The notes: a model not told the origin generated them from the sequence alone. 64,000 bases of DNA from Sphingomonas arvum (GCF_026013565.1 NZ_JAPDOB010000002.1:62001-126000), one strand, 5' to 3'. Positions 1 through 9,216 are shown, counted from the first letter of the stretch. Numbers and translations are program-made.

Positions 1-1
1 C

Positions 2-85
2 CAGCCGAACCCCAGGACCTTCTATAGCGCGGGCGAGGAGGGCTACACCGACTATCCGATGCTGGGGGAACAGCAGGCCGCCTGA
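2..85 (+). CDS. 3' end of an unidentified protein (partial)
   Basis: An open frame runs from the window edge to a TGA at 83-85 and gives the last 27 residues of a protein, including the stretch FYSAGEEGYTDYP. The 16 bases between it and the next gene suggest the two are co-transcribed. The visible tail is too short for me to assign a family, so no function is given. Confidence 0.55.
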   Translation, partial: QPNPRTFYSAGEEGYTDYPMLGEQQAA

Positions 86-101
86 GCCGGTTGGGGCCGG
101 C

Positions 102-743
102 ATGAGTGACACGGACACACGCAATTGGCGGGTCGGGACCGCCGTCGCGCTCGCCGGCGGGATCGTCGGTCTGGGTATCGCCTATATCCTGCGGGAGAAG
201 GCGACGCCCGAGCCCGGCTACCGCCTGCTGGTGAGCGAAAAGGGCCTAGAGATCCGCGCCTATGAGGCGGTGACGGTGGCCGAGACGGTCGTGCAGGGCG
301 AGCGCAAGCGGGCGCTGAACGAGGGTTATCGCATCCTGTCGGACTATCTCACCGCCAAGTCGCGGCCGGGCGAGCGGCTGCCGATGCGGGTGCCGGTGCT
401 GCAGGATGCCGGCAATCCGATGGGGCAGCAGCCGCCGACCTTCGACGATGCGCTGGGCGACGCGGGGTGGCGGGTGCGCTTCACCCTGCCCGAGGATCAC
501 GAACTGCCGCCGGCGCCGGACGGGGTGGCGGTGGTTACCATTCCGGCCCGGCGGGTCGGGGCGGCGACGTTCCACGGCACGGCTGACGACGCGCGGCTGG
601 CGGAGGCGGAGGACCGGCTGCGCGGCTGGCTGGAGCGGCATGGCGAGAAGGCGCTCAGCGTCGAGCCGGAGTATGCCTTCTACAACTCCCCCATGATCCC
701 GCCGCCGCTGCGCCGCAACGAGGTGCTGCTCGCGCTGAGCTAG
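102..743 (+). CDS. SOUL family haem-binding protein
   Basis: The 213-residue protein begins with a single hydrophobic segment (about residues 12-30), so it is probably anchored in the inner membrane. The rest matches the SOUL/HBP fold: an early [14 protein letters not shown] strand, a central proline-rich loop and the conserved ending [19 protein letters not shown]. Family members bind haem or related tetrapyrroles; the physiological role in bacteria is not settled. The ATG at 102 is the first in frame after the preceding stop. Its 3' end overlaps the end of ribH on the other strand by 4 bases. Confidence 0.85.
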   Translation: MSDTDTRNWRVGTAVALAGGIVGLGIAYILREKATPEPGYRLLVSEKGLEIRAYEAVTVAETVVQGERKRALNEGYRILSDYLTAKSRPGERLPMRVPVLQDAGNPMGQQPPTFDDALGDAGWRVRFTLPEDHELPPAPDGVAVVTIPARRVGAATFHGTADDARLAEAEDRLRGWLERHGEKALSVEPEYAFYNSPMIPPPLRRNEVLLALS

Positions 744-1153
744 GCGAAGCGGTCCTGGATTTGCAGCAGGGCCAGCGCGGCGCGGGCCGCGTCGCCGCCT
801 TTGTCCCCCTGGGCCGGGTCGGCGCGAACGATCGCCTGCGCCTCGTTCTCGGTCGTGAGGATGCCGTTGCCGACCGGCAGCCCGTCCATGGTCAGGGCCA
901 TGATGCCTCGGGCGCTTTCGCCGGCGACGATCTCGAAATGGTAGGTCTCGCCGCGGATCACGACCCCCAGGCCGACATAAGCGTCGAACTCGCCGCCGTC
1001 AGACGCGAGGCTGATGGCGCCGGGCACCTCCAGTGCGCCGGGGACGGTGATCACCTCCACCTCATGACCGTCGAGCGCGCGACGGGCGCCGGCGAGCAGC
1101 ATGTCGTTCAAGTGGGCGTAGTAGCGAGCCTCGACGATGAGGATCCGGGCCAT
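740..1153 (-). CDS. ribH: 6,7-dimethyl-8-ribityllumazine synthase
   Basis: This 137-residue enzyme joins 5-amino-6-ribitylaminouracil and dihydroxybutanone phosphate to form the riboflavin precursor. The family signatures are present: [11 protein letters not shown] around residues 37-47, [12 protein letters not shown] around 63-74 with the catalytic His near 72, and NGILTTEN near 96. The ATG at 1153 shares its A with the ribB stop (TGATG), so translation is probably coupled. An upstream in-frame GTG at 1177 lies inside ribB and is less likely. It is the last gene of the rib operon. Confidence 0.95.
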   Translation of the reverse strand: MARILIVEARYYAHLNDMLLAGARRALDGHEVEVITVPGALEVPGAISLASDGGEFDAYVGLGVVIRGETYHFEIVAGESARGIMALTMDGLPVGNGILTTENEAQAIVRADPAQGDKGGDAARAALALLQIQDRFA

Positions 1154-2439
1154 CAGTTCAGCTCCACGGGAATGCACCGTTCCTCGACGATCGACAGGCC
1201 GTAGCCGGACAGGCCGACCGGCTGGTGACGAGTATTGGTGAGCAGGATCATGTCGTGGATACCAAGCGCGGCCAGCATCTGCGCGCCGACGCCGTAGCCA
1301 CGCAGCATTTCGCCTTCCTCCACCTCTTTGCCGGAGCGGCGGTCGGCCGAGCGGCTGAGCGAGCCGGGTGCGGCGGCGTGAAGCGCGATGATCACGCCGG
1401 AGCCTTCGGCCTCGATCATCCGCATGGCGCCCTCGAGCAGTCCGCTACGGGGACCTTGCTCGCCGAGTACGTCAGCGAACAGGTCGAGGCTGTGGACACG
1501 AACCAGAACCGGCTGCCCGGGGTCCAGAGGGCCAAGCACGAGGGCAAGCTGTTCTGCGCCGGTCGCCTTGTCGCGAAATACCTGAGCTTGCCACTGGTGC
1601 CCACCCGGGCTGGTGAAGCCGGTCTCTGCCACCCGCTCGACCATATTATCTTGGCGCAGGCGGTAAGCGATGAGGTCGCGGATGGTGCCGATCTTGAGCC
1701 CATGGGTGCGCGCGAACTCAATCAGCTCGTCAAGGCGAGCCATGGTGCCGTCCTCGTTCATGATCTCGCAGATCACGCCCGAGGGGTTGAGACCGGCGAG
1801 GCGCGATACGTCCACCGCGGCCTCCGTATGGCCGGCTCGGACCAGTACGCCGCCGGCGCGCGCAACCAGGGGAAAGACGTGCCCGGGGCTGACCAGCGCC
1901 TCCGGGCCGTTGCCGGAGTCGATTGCCACCGCAATGGTGCGGGCGCGATCGGCGGCGCTGATGCCGGTGGTTACACCCGTTCGGGCCTCGATCGACACGG
2001 TGAAGGCAGTTTCGTGCCGGGTCCCGTTGTTGCGGGCCATCAGCGGCAGCTGGAGCGTGTCAACGCGTTCCTGAGTCAACGCGAGGCAGATCAGGCCGCG
2101 GCCGTGGCGGGCCATGAAATTGATCGCGTCCGGCGTGGCCATCTGCGCCGGGATGACCAGGTCACCCTCATTCTCCCGGTCGTCGTCGTCGACCAGGATG
2201 AACATGCGGCCGTTGCGGGCCTCGTTGATGATCTGCTCGGCGCCCACCAGCACCTCGGTCGTGCCGCGCTTGAGCAAGCGTTCAAGCCGGCCGAGGGTGT
2301 CGGCGGTCGGGTTCCAGTCGGGGGAGCCGAGCTTGCGCAGCGAGTTGGGGTGGAGGCCGGCAGCGCGGGCCAGACCGGCGCGACTAACCTCGCCGGTATC
2401 GATGATTGCGGCGAGCCGCTCGATCAGGCTGGTGGACAT
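1153..2439 (-). CDS. ribB: HTH-fused 3,4-dihydroxy-2-butanone 4-phosphate synthase with a degenerate GTP cyclohydrolase II domain (RibBX type)
   Basis: The 428-residue protein has three parts. Residues 1-58 look like a small XRE-type helix-turn-helix ([19 protein letters not shown] then [14 protein letters not shown]), which ordinary RibB lacks. Residues about 66-265 are a complete DHBP synthase with DRENEGDL (87-94), TGISAADRA and GHTEAAVD (203-210). Residues about 280-428 align with GTP cyclohydrolase II but lack the three zinc cysteines ([13 protein letters not shown] instead of [12 protein letters not shown]) and the RDEGRGIG motif, so that half cannot be catalytic. It makes the four-carbon unit of riboflavin. 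It lies between ribE and ribH. AAGG precedes the ATG, and an inverted repeat at 2452-2467 sits just upstream. Confidence 0.93.
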   Translation of the reverse strand: MSTSLIERLAAIIDTGEVSRAGLARAAGLHPNSLRKLGSPDWNPTADTLGRLERLLKRGTTEVLVGAEQIINEARNGRMFILVDDDDRENEGDLVIPAQMATPDAINFMARHGRGLICLALTQERVDTLQLPLMARNNGTRHETAFTVSIEARTGVTTGISAADRARTIAVAIDSGNGPEALVSPGHVFPLVARAGGVLVRAGHTEAAVDVSRLAGLNPSGVICEIMNEDGTMARLDELIEFARTHGLKIGTIRDLIAYRLRQDNMVERVAETGFTSPGGHQWQAQVFRDKATGAEQLALVLGPLDPGQPVLVRVHSLDLFADVLGEQGPRSGLLEGAMRMIEAEGSGVIIALHAAAPGSLSRSADRRSGKEVEEGEMLRGYGVGAQMLAALGIHDMILLTNTRHQPVGLSGYGLSIVEERCIPVELN

Positions 2440-2451
2440 CCATTGACCTTA

Positions 2452-2467
2452 TCACATCATAATGTGA
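2452..2467. promoter_or_regulatory. Perfect inverted repeat in front of HTH-ribB (candidate operator)
   Basis: TCACAT-CATA-ATGTGA forms a perfect 6-bp inverted repeat with a 4-base spacer, ending 13 bases before the ribB start codon. Read on the minus strand it contains TATGAT (2461-2456), a good -10 hexamer, with only a weak -35 (TGAACA at 2485-2480, spacer 18). A repressor bound here could block an internal promoter between ribE and ribB. The HTH domain of RibB is an obvious candidate, but that link is inference. Confidence 0.5.
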
Positions 2468-2482
2468 CAGGCGAGCGCTTGT

Positions 2483-3097
2483 TCATCCCTGCCGATGTGA
2501 TCTGGCGGCCAGCATCCGATCCAAATAGCGCGCGAGCACGTCGATTTCGACATTGAGGTGTCTGCCGGCGGCGATGTGGCCCAAGGTCGTGTGAGTGCCG
2601 GTATGCGGGATGAGGTTGATCGCGAAGTGCGTGCCGTCGTCAGCATCGCGCACCTCATTGACGGTCAGCGACACGCCATCCAGCGTGACCGAACCCTTCG
2701 GCGCCAGCATCGGCCCGAGCTCACGGGGTACGCGGATGCCGACCCGGACCGAGTCGCCTTCGGGACAGGTGCCGATCACCTCACCTAGGCCATCGACATG
2801 CCCCGTCACCATATGGCCGCCGAGTTCGTCGCCCATGCGCAGGGCACGTTCCAAGTTGATCCGGGCGCCCTCCTGCCACAGGCCGGGCGCGGTCTTGCTG
2901 CGTGTTTCGGCGGACACATCCACCGCGAACCAGTCTGCACCCTTATCAACCACCGTCAGGCAGCAGCCCGAGCAGGCAATGGACGCACCGAGTTCGACGG
3001 TCGCCATGTCGAACCCACAGTTGATGACCAGCCGCAAGTCGCCGCGCTCTTCGGCGGAACGGACGGTGCCGATGTCTGTGACGATGCCGGTGAACAT
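2483..3097 (-). CDS. ribE: Riboflavin synthase, alpha chain type
   Basis: The 204-residue enzyme dismutates two dimethylribityllumazine molecules to riboflavin. It starts with the diagnostic MFTGIV and consists of two homologous lumazine-binding barrels (about residues 1-97 and 98-190). GCCLTVV and SVSAETR-like segments lie in the first repeat, and GHMVTGHVDG and GVSLTVN in the second. It starts 9 bases after the ribD stop in the same operon. The 43-base gap to ribB is the longest in the cluster and carries the inverted repeat noted separately. Confidence 0.96.
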   Translation of the reverse strand: MFTGIVTDIGTVRSAEERGDLRLVINCGFDMATVELGASIACSGCCLTVVDKGADWFAVDVSAETRSKTAPGLWQEGARINLERALRMGDELGGHMVTGHVDGLGEVIGTCPEGDSVRVGIRVPRELGPMLAPKGSVTLDGVSLTVNEVRDADDGTHFAINLIPHTGTHTTLGHIAAGRHLNVEIDVLARYLDRMLAARSHRQG

Positions 3098-3106
3098 GGG
3101 GAACCC

Positions 3107-4060
3107 TCAGGCTGGACGGACGCGCTGGTAGACTTCGAGCCGGTCGATGCCAAGCTGGCGCCCGTCCCGCGCCTCCCAGCGGCCATGGGCGTCGCCGATG
3201 GCGTCGAGGCCGATGTAGCCAACGCTTTGCCGGCCCTCGCCGATGAGGATTGGCGCCCGGTAGAGCAGGATGCGGTCAACGAGGTCGGCGGCAAGAAAAG
3301 CGGTGGCCGTGGCCGAGCCGCCCTCGACCAGCAGGTCGTTCACGTCGGACAAGCGGAACACGTCCTCGGGGGCGTGCAGCACCTCCCACCCTTCGACCGG
3401 CTCGCCACGGGTCAGGAGAGCACGGCGAGGAGAGCGCTCCTCCAGGCCGGGCAGACGCACGTCGAGGCGGGGGTGGTCAGCAAGAAAAGTGCCGCGACCG
3501 ACCAGAATCATGTCGCAGCGCGCGCGTTCGAGGTGGACGTGGGCGCGGGCGTCTTCGCCGGTGATCCACTTCGATTCGCCCGATGGCAGTGCGATCTTGC
3601 CGTCGATGGAGAGCGCCAGCTTGAGGGTGATGCGGGGACGGCCGAGTCGCAGGCGGGTCAGCCAGCCGCCCATGCTCTCGGCGGCCGACTCCGCGTTGAG
3701 GCCGATATCGACCTGGATGCCGGCGTCCCGCATCATGCGGAAGCCGTCGCCCGCCGTGCGCGGGTCCGGATCTTGCAATGCGGCGATTACTCGGGCGACG
3801 CCGGCCTCAGCGATCAGGTGGGCGCAGGTGGGCCCGCGATGGCTGCGATGCGCGCAAGGCTCCAGGCTGGTGTAGAGGGTTGCGCCACGCGCCTGCTCGC
3901 CGGCTTGTGCCAGCGCCACGGCCTCGGCATGGGGCCGGCCGCCGGGCTGGGTCGCGCCGCGGCCGACGATCCGCCCGTCTGCCACGACCACGCAGCCGAC
4001 GTTCGGATTGGGTGCAGTGGTCCCCCGAGCGTCCTCGCCGAGCCGCACGGCTTCGGCCAT
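3107..4060 (-). CDS. ribD: Bifunctional pyrimidine deaminase/reductase
   Basis: The 317-residue protein performs the deamination and side-chain reduction steps of riboflavin synthesis. The N-terminal deaminase carries HAE (44-46) and PCAHRSHRGPTC (68-79), supplying the His and two Cys zinc ligands. The C-terminal reductase begins near ITLKLALSIDGKIA and includes LLVEGGSATATAFL. The open frame continues upstream as SDAGF before the first Met, matching the usual D-x-x-F-M start of the family, but no start codon is available there, so ATG 4060 is taken. It is 10 bases downstream of a small membrane protein gene. Confidence 0.95.
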   Translation of the reverse strand: MAEAVRLGEDARGTTAPNPNVGCVVVADGRIVGRGATQPGGRPHAEAVALAQAGEQARGATLYTSLEPCAHRSHRGPTCAHLIAEAGVARVIAALQDPDPRTAGDGFRMMRDAGIQVDIGLNAESAAESMGGWLTRLRLGRPRITLKLALSIDGKIALPSGESKWITGEDARAHVHLERARCDMILVGRGTFLADHPRLDVRLPGLEERSPRRALLTRGEPVEGWEVLHAPEDVFRLSDVNDLLVEGGSATATAFLAADLVDRILLYRAPILIGEGRQSVGYIGLDAIGDAHGRWEARDGRQLGIDRLEVYQRVRPA

Positions 4061-4070
4061 GAACCCGGCG

Positions 4071-4394
4071 TCACTCCATGCCGAACTGATTTTCGAGCTC
4101 CTTGAACTGCCGCTGGCGCTCGGCGATCAGCGCCTCTTTGGCGGCGCGGCGCTTTTCCTGGTCGGCGATAATGTCCGCGTCTGTTCGGTCCGGCCCGTAG
4201 TTCTCGACAAAGATCACCTGGCGCGGTGGCTTCGTGTTGACCTGCGGGTCGTAGTAGAAGGCGATAACAATCAATGCGGTGGCGATCACAGCGAAGACAG
4301 CGCCAAGCGTTTGTTCACGACTGCGTCGGCTGAGGAACGCGCGCAGGTCTTTCCAGGCGGCGCGCGGACCGACGGGACGGGGGAAAACGGCCAT
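4071..4394 (-). CDS. Small single-pass membrane protein of unknown function
   Basis: The 107-residue protein has a basic N-terminus, one hydrophobic segment around residues 30-48 (GAVFAVIATALIVIAFYY) and a charged, probably helical C-terminal tail rich in Arg, Glu and Gln. That pattern suggests a type II inner-membrane protein with a short coiled coil. It is the first gene of the rib operon, 10 bases ahead of ribD, so a role linked to flavin synthesis or transport is possible but unsupported. I do not recognise a named family. Confidence 0.7.
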   Translation of the reverse strand: MAVFPRPVGPRAAWKDLRAFLSRRSREQTLGAVFAVIATALIVIAFYYDPQVNTKPPRQVIFVENYGPDRTDADIIADQEKRRAAKEALIAERQRQFKELENQFGME

Positions 4395-4451
4395 GCGCCT
4401 TATCTAGGCGCTCGGCCGCGCCCCCGCCAGAGCGTCAGGCCCAGGCTCCTC

Positions 4452-5138
4452 TCACGCTTCATCCAGCTGAAAGCGAAGGGTGATCGTCAGCGTCGTTGGC
4501 ACCGCCCGGCCGCCCTCGGTTGCCGGCTTGTAACGCCAGAAGCGCTGCAGGTGACTGCGGGCCGACTCGAGAAACAGCGGATCGGCGCTGCCGACCGGAT
4601 CAACCGAGATCACCCGCCCGCGCTCGTCGATGGCGAGGCGGAGCCGCAACACCGCTTCCTCCTCGAGGCGGCGCTTGGCCTCCGGGTAGGGCGGGCGCAG
4701 GCGGTCGGCGGGAGTCGCGAGGACGGCGGCCACCTTCACCGTCGGTGGCGGCAGCGGCTGCGGTGGTAGCGGCTGAGGCGGCAGCGGAAGCGGGTCGACC
4801 CGGGGTCCGGCGATCGGTCCGGAGTCGGGCGGAGCGGGCGTGTTGTCGATGGTCGGACCGGGCTGCGGCGGTGCCGGCACGATGACCTCCGGCGTGTCGA
4901 TGTGCGACTGAGCGGGCACAGGCTGCGGCTGCGGCACCGGGGGCGGCGGCGGCGGCGTCTCCTTGATCTCGGGCGGCACGCTGAAGATCTCCGTGATCAC
5001 CGGTGCGAGTTTCTGTCCCACGTCCATCTTGCTGGTGGCGAGCAGTCCCAACGCGACGGCGTGGACGCCGATGATGGCGGTGAGCGTCGCGGGCCTGAGT
5101 TGCCGGCGGTTGCGGCGGTGGGCGGCGTAGCTGAGCAC
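4452..5138 (-). CDS. tonB: TonB-type energy transducer
   Basis: The 228-residue protein has one N-terminal membrane segment (about 14-35), a long periplasmic Pro-rich spacer with PPPPPP and repeated PLPPQ units, and a C-terminal TonB domain (RPPYPEAKRRLEEEAVLRL, then FWRYKPATEGGRAV). It would carry proton-motive energy to outer-membrane receptors. I take GTG 5138 as the start because AAGGAG lies 8 bases upstream; a TTG at 5195 would add 19 polar residues with no such site. No exbB/exbD genes are adjacent. The leader carries three short inverted repeats. Confidence 0.88.
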   Translation of the reverse strand: MLSYAAHRRNRRQLRPATLTAIIGVHAVALGLLATSKMDVGQKLAPVITEIFSVPPEIKETPPPPPPVPQPQPVPAQSHIDTPEVIVPAPPQPGPTIDNTPAPPDSGPIAGPRVDPLPLPPQPLPPQPLPPPTVKVAAVLATPADRLRPPYPEAKRRLEEEAVLRLRLAIDERGRVISVDPVGSADPLFLESARSHLQRFWRYKPATEGGRAVPTTLTITLRFQLDEA

Positions 5139-5166
5139 TAGTCCCTCTCCTTCTCCAAGGAGAGTA

Positions 5167-5212
5167 GATGTTACATCATCACTTGGTCTGCGCAAGTGAG
5201 ATAATGTATCTC
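5167..5212. promoter_or_regulatory. Three consecutive inverted repeats in the tonB leader
   Basis: Between gltX and tonB lie GATGT-T-ACATC (5167-5177), ACTTG-N7-CAAGT (5181-5197) and GAGATA-ATG-TATCTC (5198-5212), one after another. The stretch is AT-richer than its surroundings. Such clustering suggests an operator region for tonB. The responsible regulator cannot be named: none of the repeats is a match I would defend for Fur or Irr. Confidence 0.4.
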
Positions 5213-5220
5213 GATCTAAG

Positions 5221-6537
5221 CTAGTTTACGGCGGCGCTCAGACGCACCAGCGCTCGCTCGCGGCCGATTAGCCGGAGAAGCGGCGCCATCTCTGGTCCCG
5301 AGTCGCGAGCGGTTAGTGCGCGTCGCAACGGAAGGAACAGCGCCTTGCCCTTGCGGCCGGAGCGTTCCTTGAGAGCGCCGGTGAGCTGGTGCCAGGGGTC
5401 AGCGGTCCAGTCGAGTTCGCGCGCAAGCTCGACGGCCTGCGCGAGGTAAGTACGGTCGTCGGCTGGTAAGCCGGGAGGCGCAAGGTCGCCCGCAACGACG
5501 TCCCGCCACTCCGTGATGTCGGGCAGCCGCTGGATGGCCGTCCGCAGCACTCCCCATTCCGCCGGTCCGGCCCACTCAGGAAGACGATCGGCCACGGTCT
5601 CATAGTCGAGTGCGTGCAGGAGTCGGGCGTTGAGCAATTCCACGTCATGGAAATCGAAGTGGGCGGGTGCCCGGCCAAAATGAGCAAAGTCGAAGTCGGC
5701 CGCGAGCTGCTTCAGCGAGGCGAGCGGCTCGACCGGTTGCGAGGTGCCCAGCCGGCCAAGCAAGGAGAGCAGCGCCATGGGCTCCAATCCCGCGTCGCGG
5801 ATCGGCTCCACTCCGAGCGAGCCCAGGCGCTTGCTGAGCTTGCCCTCGGCCGCGACCAGGAGCGCTTCGTGGGCCAGGTTCGGCGGCTCGGCACCTAGAG
5901 CAGCGAACATCTGCAGCTGGACCGCGCTGTTCGATACATGGTCCTCGCCGCGCACGATGTGCGTTACGCCCAAGTCCACGTCGTCGATGACGCTGGGCAG
6001 CAAGTATAGCCAGCTGCCGTCGGCACGGCGGATCACGGGATCGCTTAGCAGCTTGGGTTCGAATCGTTGCTCGCCGCGGATCAGGTCGGTCCAGGCGATT
6101 GGGGCATCATGGTCGAGGCGGAAGCGCCAGTGTGGCGGACGGCCCTCGACGGGCGCGTTCTCACCGTCCGGTCGCTCATACACTGGCGGCAGGCCGCGGC
6201 CGAGCAGGATCTTGCGGCGGAGGTCGAGCTCTTCCGGAGTCTCGTAACAGGCGTATACCCGGCCGGCGGCACGCAAGCGGTCGAACTCGCGCTCGTAAAG
6301 GTCGAAGCGTTCGGACTGACGCACGCTGTCGTGCGGCAGAAGGCCAAGCCAGGCGAGGTCGGCCCGGATCGCCGCCTCGTTCTCGGCGGTGGAGCGCTCC
6401 GCGTCGGTGTCGTCAATCCGCAGCAGGAACCGACCGCCATGCTTCAGCGCAAACAGGAAATTGTGCAGCGCCGTGCGAATGTTGCCGACGTGCAGGCGGC
6501 CCGTCGGAGATGGTGCAAAGCGGGTGACAACGCTCAC
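5221..6537 (-). CDS. gltX: Glutamate-tRNA ligase
   Basis: The 438-residue class I synthetase charges tRNA-Glu. The HIGH-type motif is RLHVGNIRTAL (14-24) and the KMSKS-type motif is KLSKR (233-237). IDDTDAERS and HIVRGEDHVSN are also typical. The length is at the short end for the family and resembles the shorter of the two GltX types of alphaproteobacteria; a second copy elsewhere is therefore likely. It starts at GTG 6537, overlapping the nadE stop by GTGA, so the two are translated together. Confidence 0.95.
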   Translation of the reverse strand: MSVVTRFAPSPTGRLHVGNIRTALHNFLFALKHGGRFLLRIDDTDAERSTAENEAAIRADLAWLGLLPHDSVRQSERFDLYEREFDRLRAAGRVYACYETPEELDLRRKILLGRGLPPVYERPDGENAPVEGRPPHWRFRLDHDAPIAWTDLIRGEQRFEPKLLSDPVIRRADGSWLYLLPSVIDDVDLGVTHIVRGEDHVSNSAVQLQMFAALGAEPPNLAHEALLVAAEGKLSKRLGSLGVEPIRDAGLEPMALLSLLGRLGTSQPVEPLASLKQLAADFDFAHFGRAPAHFDFHDVELLNARLLHALDYETVADRLPEWAGPAEWGVLRTAIQRLPDITEWRDVVAGDLAPPGLPADDRTYLAQAVELARELDWTADPWHQLTGALKERSGRKGKALFLPLRRALTARDSGPEMAPLLRLIGRERALVRLSAAVN

Positions 6538-8198
6538 GAGCGGTGAGTCCGGAACGCGTTGGTGATCGGATAGCGGCGGTCACGGCCGAAGTTGCGGCGG
6601 CCGATCTTCACGCCGGGCGGAGCCTGGCGGCGCTTGTACTCGGCGCGCAGAACCAGTTTCTCCATTTCTGCGACCACCGCGACGTCCGCGCCGGTCTCCG
6701 CGGCGACCTCCGCGACGCCTTTCTCCTCGTCGACCAGACCGACAAGGATGGCGTCGAGCAGGTCGTAGGGCGGCAGCGAGTCCTCGTCCTTCTGATCGGG
6801 GCGGAGCTCGGCGCTCGGCGGCTTGTCGATCACCCGCTCCGGCATCACCGGACCAGACGGTCCGAGCGCGTCAGCCGGCCGGTGGCGGTTGCGCCAGCGC
6901 GACAGGGCGAAGACGGTCGACTTGTAGGCGTCCTTCAGCACCGAATAACCCCCAGCCATGTCGCCGTAGAGGGTGGCGTAGCCGACGCTCATCTCGCTCT
7001 TGTTGCCGGTAGTGAGCAGCATGTGGCCGAACTTGTTCGACAGGCCCATCAGCGTGACCATGCGCAGGCGGGCCTGGATGTTCTCCTCGGCCAGCCCCGG
7101 CTGCTGGCCTGTGAACTGCGGCTCCAGCATTTGCGCCAGCGCCTCGACCGCCGGCACGATCGGGATGACGTCATGGCGGCAGCCGAGCAGGCGCGCGCAT
7201 TCCTTGGCATCCTCGACGCTGGTCGAGCCGGTGTAGACGGACGGCAGCATCACCCCCCACACCTTTTCCGGCCCCAACGCGTCCACCGCCACCGCTGCTG
7301 AGAGGGCGCTGTCGATGCCGCCACTCAGGCCCAAGATAACTCCAGGGAAGCCGTTGCGTCCGACATAGTCGCGCAACCCGACAACCATCGCGTGGTAGAT
7401 GTCGGCCGGAAAATCATCGAGCCGATGATACTCACGGGTCAGGCACGTCCAGCGGCCATCGTCCGCGCGCTTCCATTCAGTCGTCAGCAGGCACTCGTCC
7501 CAGTCGGCCATCTGAACGACAAGGCGGCCGTCCGGATTGACCACGAACGAGCTGCCGTCGAACGCCAGCTCGTCCTGGCCGCCAACCCGATTGAGATAGA
7601 CCATCGCCCGGCCGGTGGTCCGCACCCGCTCCTCGACGAGGGTCCGGCGGATGTGGTCCTTGTCGAGCTCGTACGGGCTACCATTGGGCACCAGGAACAG
7701 CTCCGCACCCTGCCCCGCGAGATGCTGGCAGACATCCTCCAGCCAGATGTCCTCGCAGATCGGGACGCCGATCTTCACCCCTTCGTATTCGAACAGGTCG
7801 GGCAGCGGCCCGGAAGCGAACACGCGCTTCTCGTCAAAGGTGCCGTAATTGGGCAACTCGCGCTTGAGGGTCACGAACAATTCGCGGCCCTCGTCAGCGA
7901 CGATCACCGCATTGTAGGGCTGGCCGTCGCGGACCACGATCGAGCCGAAGATCAGCGCCGGCCCAGGCTCGGCAGTGAGCTTCACGAGGCGGGACGCTTG
8001 CTCAGCCGTGCGGGCCAGGAACTCCGGCTTGAGCACCAAATCCTCGGGCGGGTAGCCGGTAAGCTGCAACTCGGGCACCAGCAGCAGGTCGGCGTCTCCT
8101 GCGGCCCGCCGCATGCGCAGGATCGCCTCCGCATTGCCGGCGAGGTCGCCGACAATCTGGTTCATTTGGGCAAGAGCGATGGTCAGCCGTTCGGTCAT
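6534..8198 (-). CDS. nadE: Glutamine-dependent NAD synthetase
   Basis: The 554-residue enzyme makes NAD from nicotinate adenine dinucleotide using glutamine nitrogen. The N-terminal nitrilase-type glutaminase shows the Glu-Lys-Cys triad in [27 protein letters not shown] and [10 protein letters not shown]. The C-terminal synthetase has the PP-loop [15 protein letters not shown] 8198 ([13 protein letters not shown]) fits the family start; an upstream in-frame codon adds 12 residues without homology. It is divergent from prs, which makes another phosphoribosyl compound used in NAD synthesis. Confidence 0.95.
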   Translation of the reverse strand: MTERLTIALAQMNQIVGDLAGNAEAILRMRRAAGDADLLLVPELQLTGYPPEDLVLKPEFLARTAEQASRLVKLTAEPGPALIFGSIVVRDGQPYNAVIVADEGRELFVTLKRELPNYGTFDEKRVFASGPLPDLFEYEGVKIGVPICEDIWLEDVCQHLAGQGAELFLVPNGSPYELDKDHIRRTLVEERVRTTGRAMVYLNRVGGQDELAFDGSSFVVNPDGRLVVQMADWDECLLTTEWKRADDGRWTCLTREYHRLDDFPADIYHAMVVGLRDYVGRNGFPGVILGLSGGIDSALSAAVAVDALGPEKVWGVMLPSVYTGSTSVEDAKECARLLGCRHDVIPIVPAVEALAQMLEPQFTGQQPGLAEENIQARLRMVTLMGLSNKFGHMLLTTGNKSEMSVGYATLYGDMAGGYSVLKDAYKSTVFALSRWRNRHRPADALGPSGPVMPERVIDKPPSAELRPDQKDEDSLPPYDLLDAILVGLVDEEKGVAEVAAETGADVAVVAEMEKLVLRAEYKRRQAPPGVKIGRRNFGRDRRYPITNAFRTHRS

Positions 8199-8283
8199 GC
8201 ACGGGTCCTTAGCGGCGAGCGGGCTTTCGTCCAACGCGCTCCGCCGCTACGAGGAGCCCGCACGCGCAAAGGGGCTCCCATCG

Positions 8284-9216
8284 ATGAAACTGCTGGCCGG
8301 CAACTCCAACCTGCCGCTCGCCAAGGCGATCAGCGACTATCTGGAGCTGCCGCTCACCCGCGCCAGCGTCCGCCGCTTCGCGGACGAGGAAATTTTCGTC
8401 GAGATCCACGAGAACGTCCGTGGCGAGGACGTCTTCCTGATTCAGTCGACCAGCTACCCGGCCAACGACAATCTGATGGAGCTGCTGATCTGCATGGACG
8501 CGCTGCACCGCGCGTCGGCCAAGCGGATCACGGCGGTGGTGCCGTACTTCGGCTATGCCCGGCAGGACCGCAAACCCGGGCCGCGCACCCCCATTTCGGC
8601 CAAGCTGGTTGCCAACCTCGTCACCGTTGCGGGTGCCGACCGGGTGCTGTCGGTCGACCTGCACGCGGGCCAGATCCAAGGCTTCTTCGATATTCCGACC
8701 GACAATCTGTTCGGCGCACCGGTGATGAGCGCCGACATCCAGGCGCGCTTCGCCGACCGGCCGATCACCGTCGTCTCGCCGGACGTCGGCGGCGTGGTGC
8801 GTGCGCGCAGCTTGGCCAAGCGGCTCAACAACGCGCCGCTGGCGATCGTCGACAAGCGCCGTGAGCGGGCCGGCGAGTCCGAGGTGATGAACATCATCGG
8901 TGATGTTTCCGGCCGCTTCTGCGTGCTGATCGACGATATCGTCGATTCGGCTGGCACGCTGTGCAACGCGGCCGCCGCGCTGAAACAGCAGGGCGCAACC
9001 GATGTTGTGGCCTATGTCACCCACGGCGTGCTGTCCGGCGGCGCGGCCGCGCGAGTCGCGGCGAGCGAGCTGACCGAGCTGGTCGTGACCGACTCCATTT
9101 TCTCCGGCGAGACGGTCGAGCAGGACCGCATCCGCCGCCTGACCATTGCCCCGCTGCTGGCCGAGGCGATCCGGAGAATTGCCGACGAGTCGAGCGTTTC
9201 GAGCCTGTTCGACTAG
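8284..9216 (+). CDS. prs: Ribose-phosphate pyrophosphokinase
   Basis: The 310-residue enzyme makes PRPP from ribose 5-phosphate and ATP for nucleotide, histidine and NAD synthesis. Seen are the N-terminal [13 protein letters not shown], the flexible-loop region [24 protein letters not shown] and the PRPP-binding motif [18 protein letters not shown] lies just upstream of ATG 8284, which rules out the longer frame that begins inside the nadE leader. It is divergent from nadE with an 85-base shared leader. Confidence 0.97.
   Translation: MKLLAGNSNLPLAKAISDYLELPLTRASVRRFADEEIFVEIHENVRGEDVFLIQSTSYPANDNLMELLICMDALHRASAKRITAVVPYFGYARQDRKPGPRTPISAKLVANLVTVAGADRVLSVDLHAGQIQGFFDIPTDNLFGAPVMSADIQARFADRPITVVSPDVGGVVRARSLAKRLNNAPLAIVDKRRERAGESEVMNIIGDVSGRFCVLIDDIVDSAGTLCNAAAALKQQGATDVVAYVTHGVLSGGAAARVAASELTELVVTDSIFSGETVEQDRIRRLTIAPLLAEAIRRIADESSVSSLFD

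Noticed and set aside
2440-2482. Possible FMN riboswitch ahead of ribB
   Set aside because: The gap is only 43 bases and lacks the conserved RFN core; nothing like it was seen ahead of ribD or the small membrane gene either.
1225-4105. Long plus-strand open frames across the rib operon (443 and 435 codons)
   Set aside because: They are antisense to clearly conserved rib genes, Arg/Gly/Ala-rich, and have no family features; high GC alone keeps them open.
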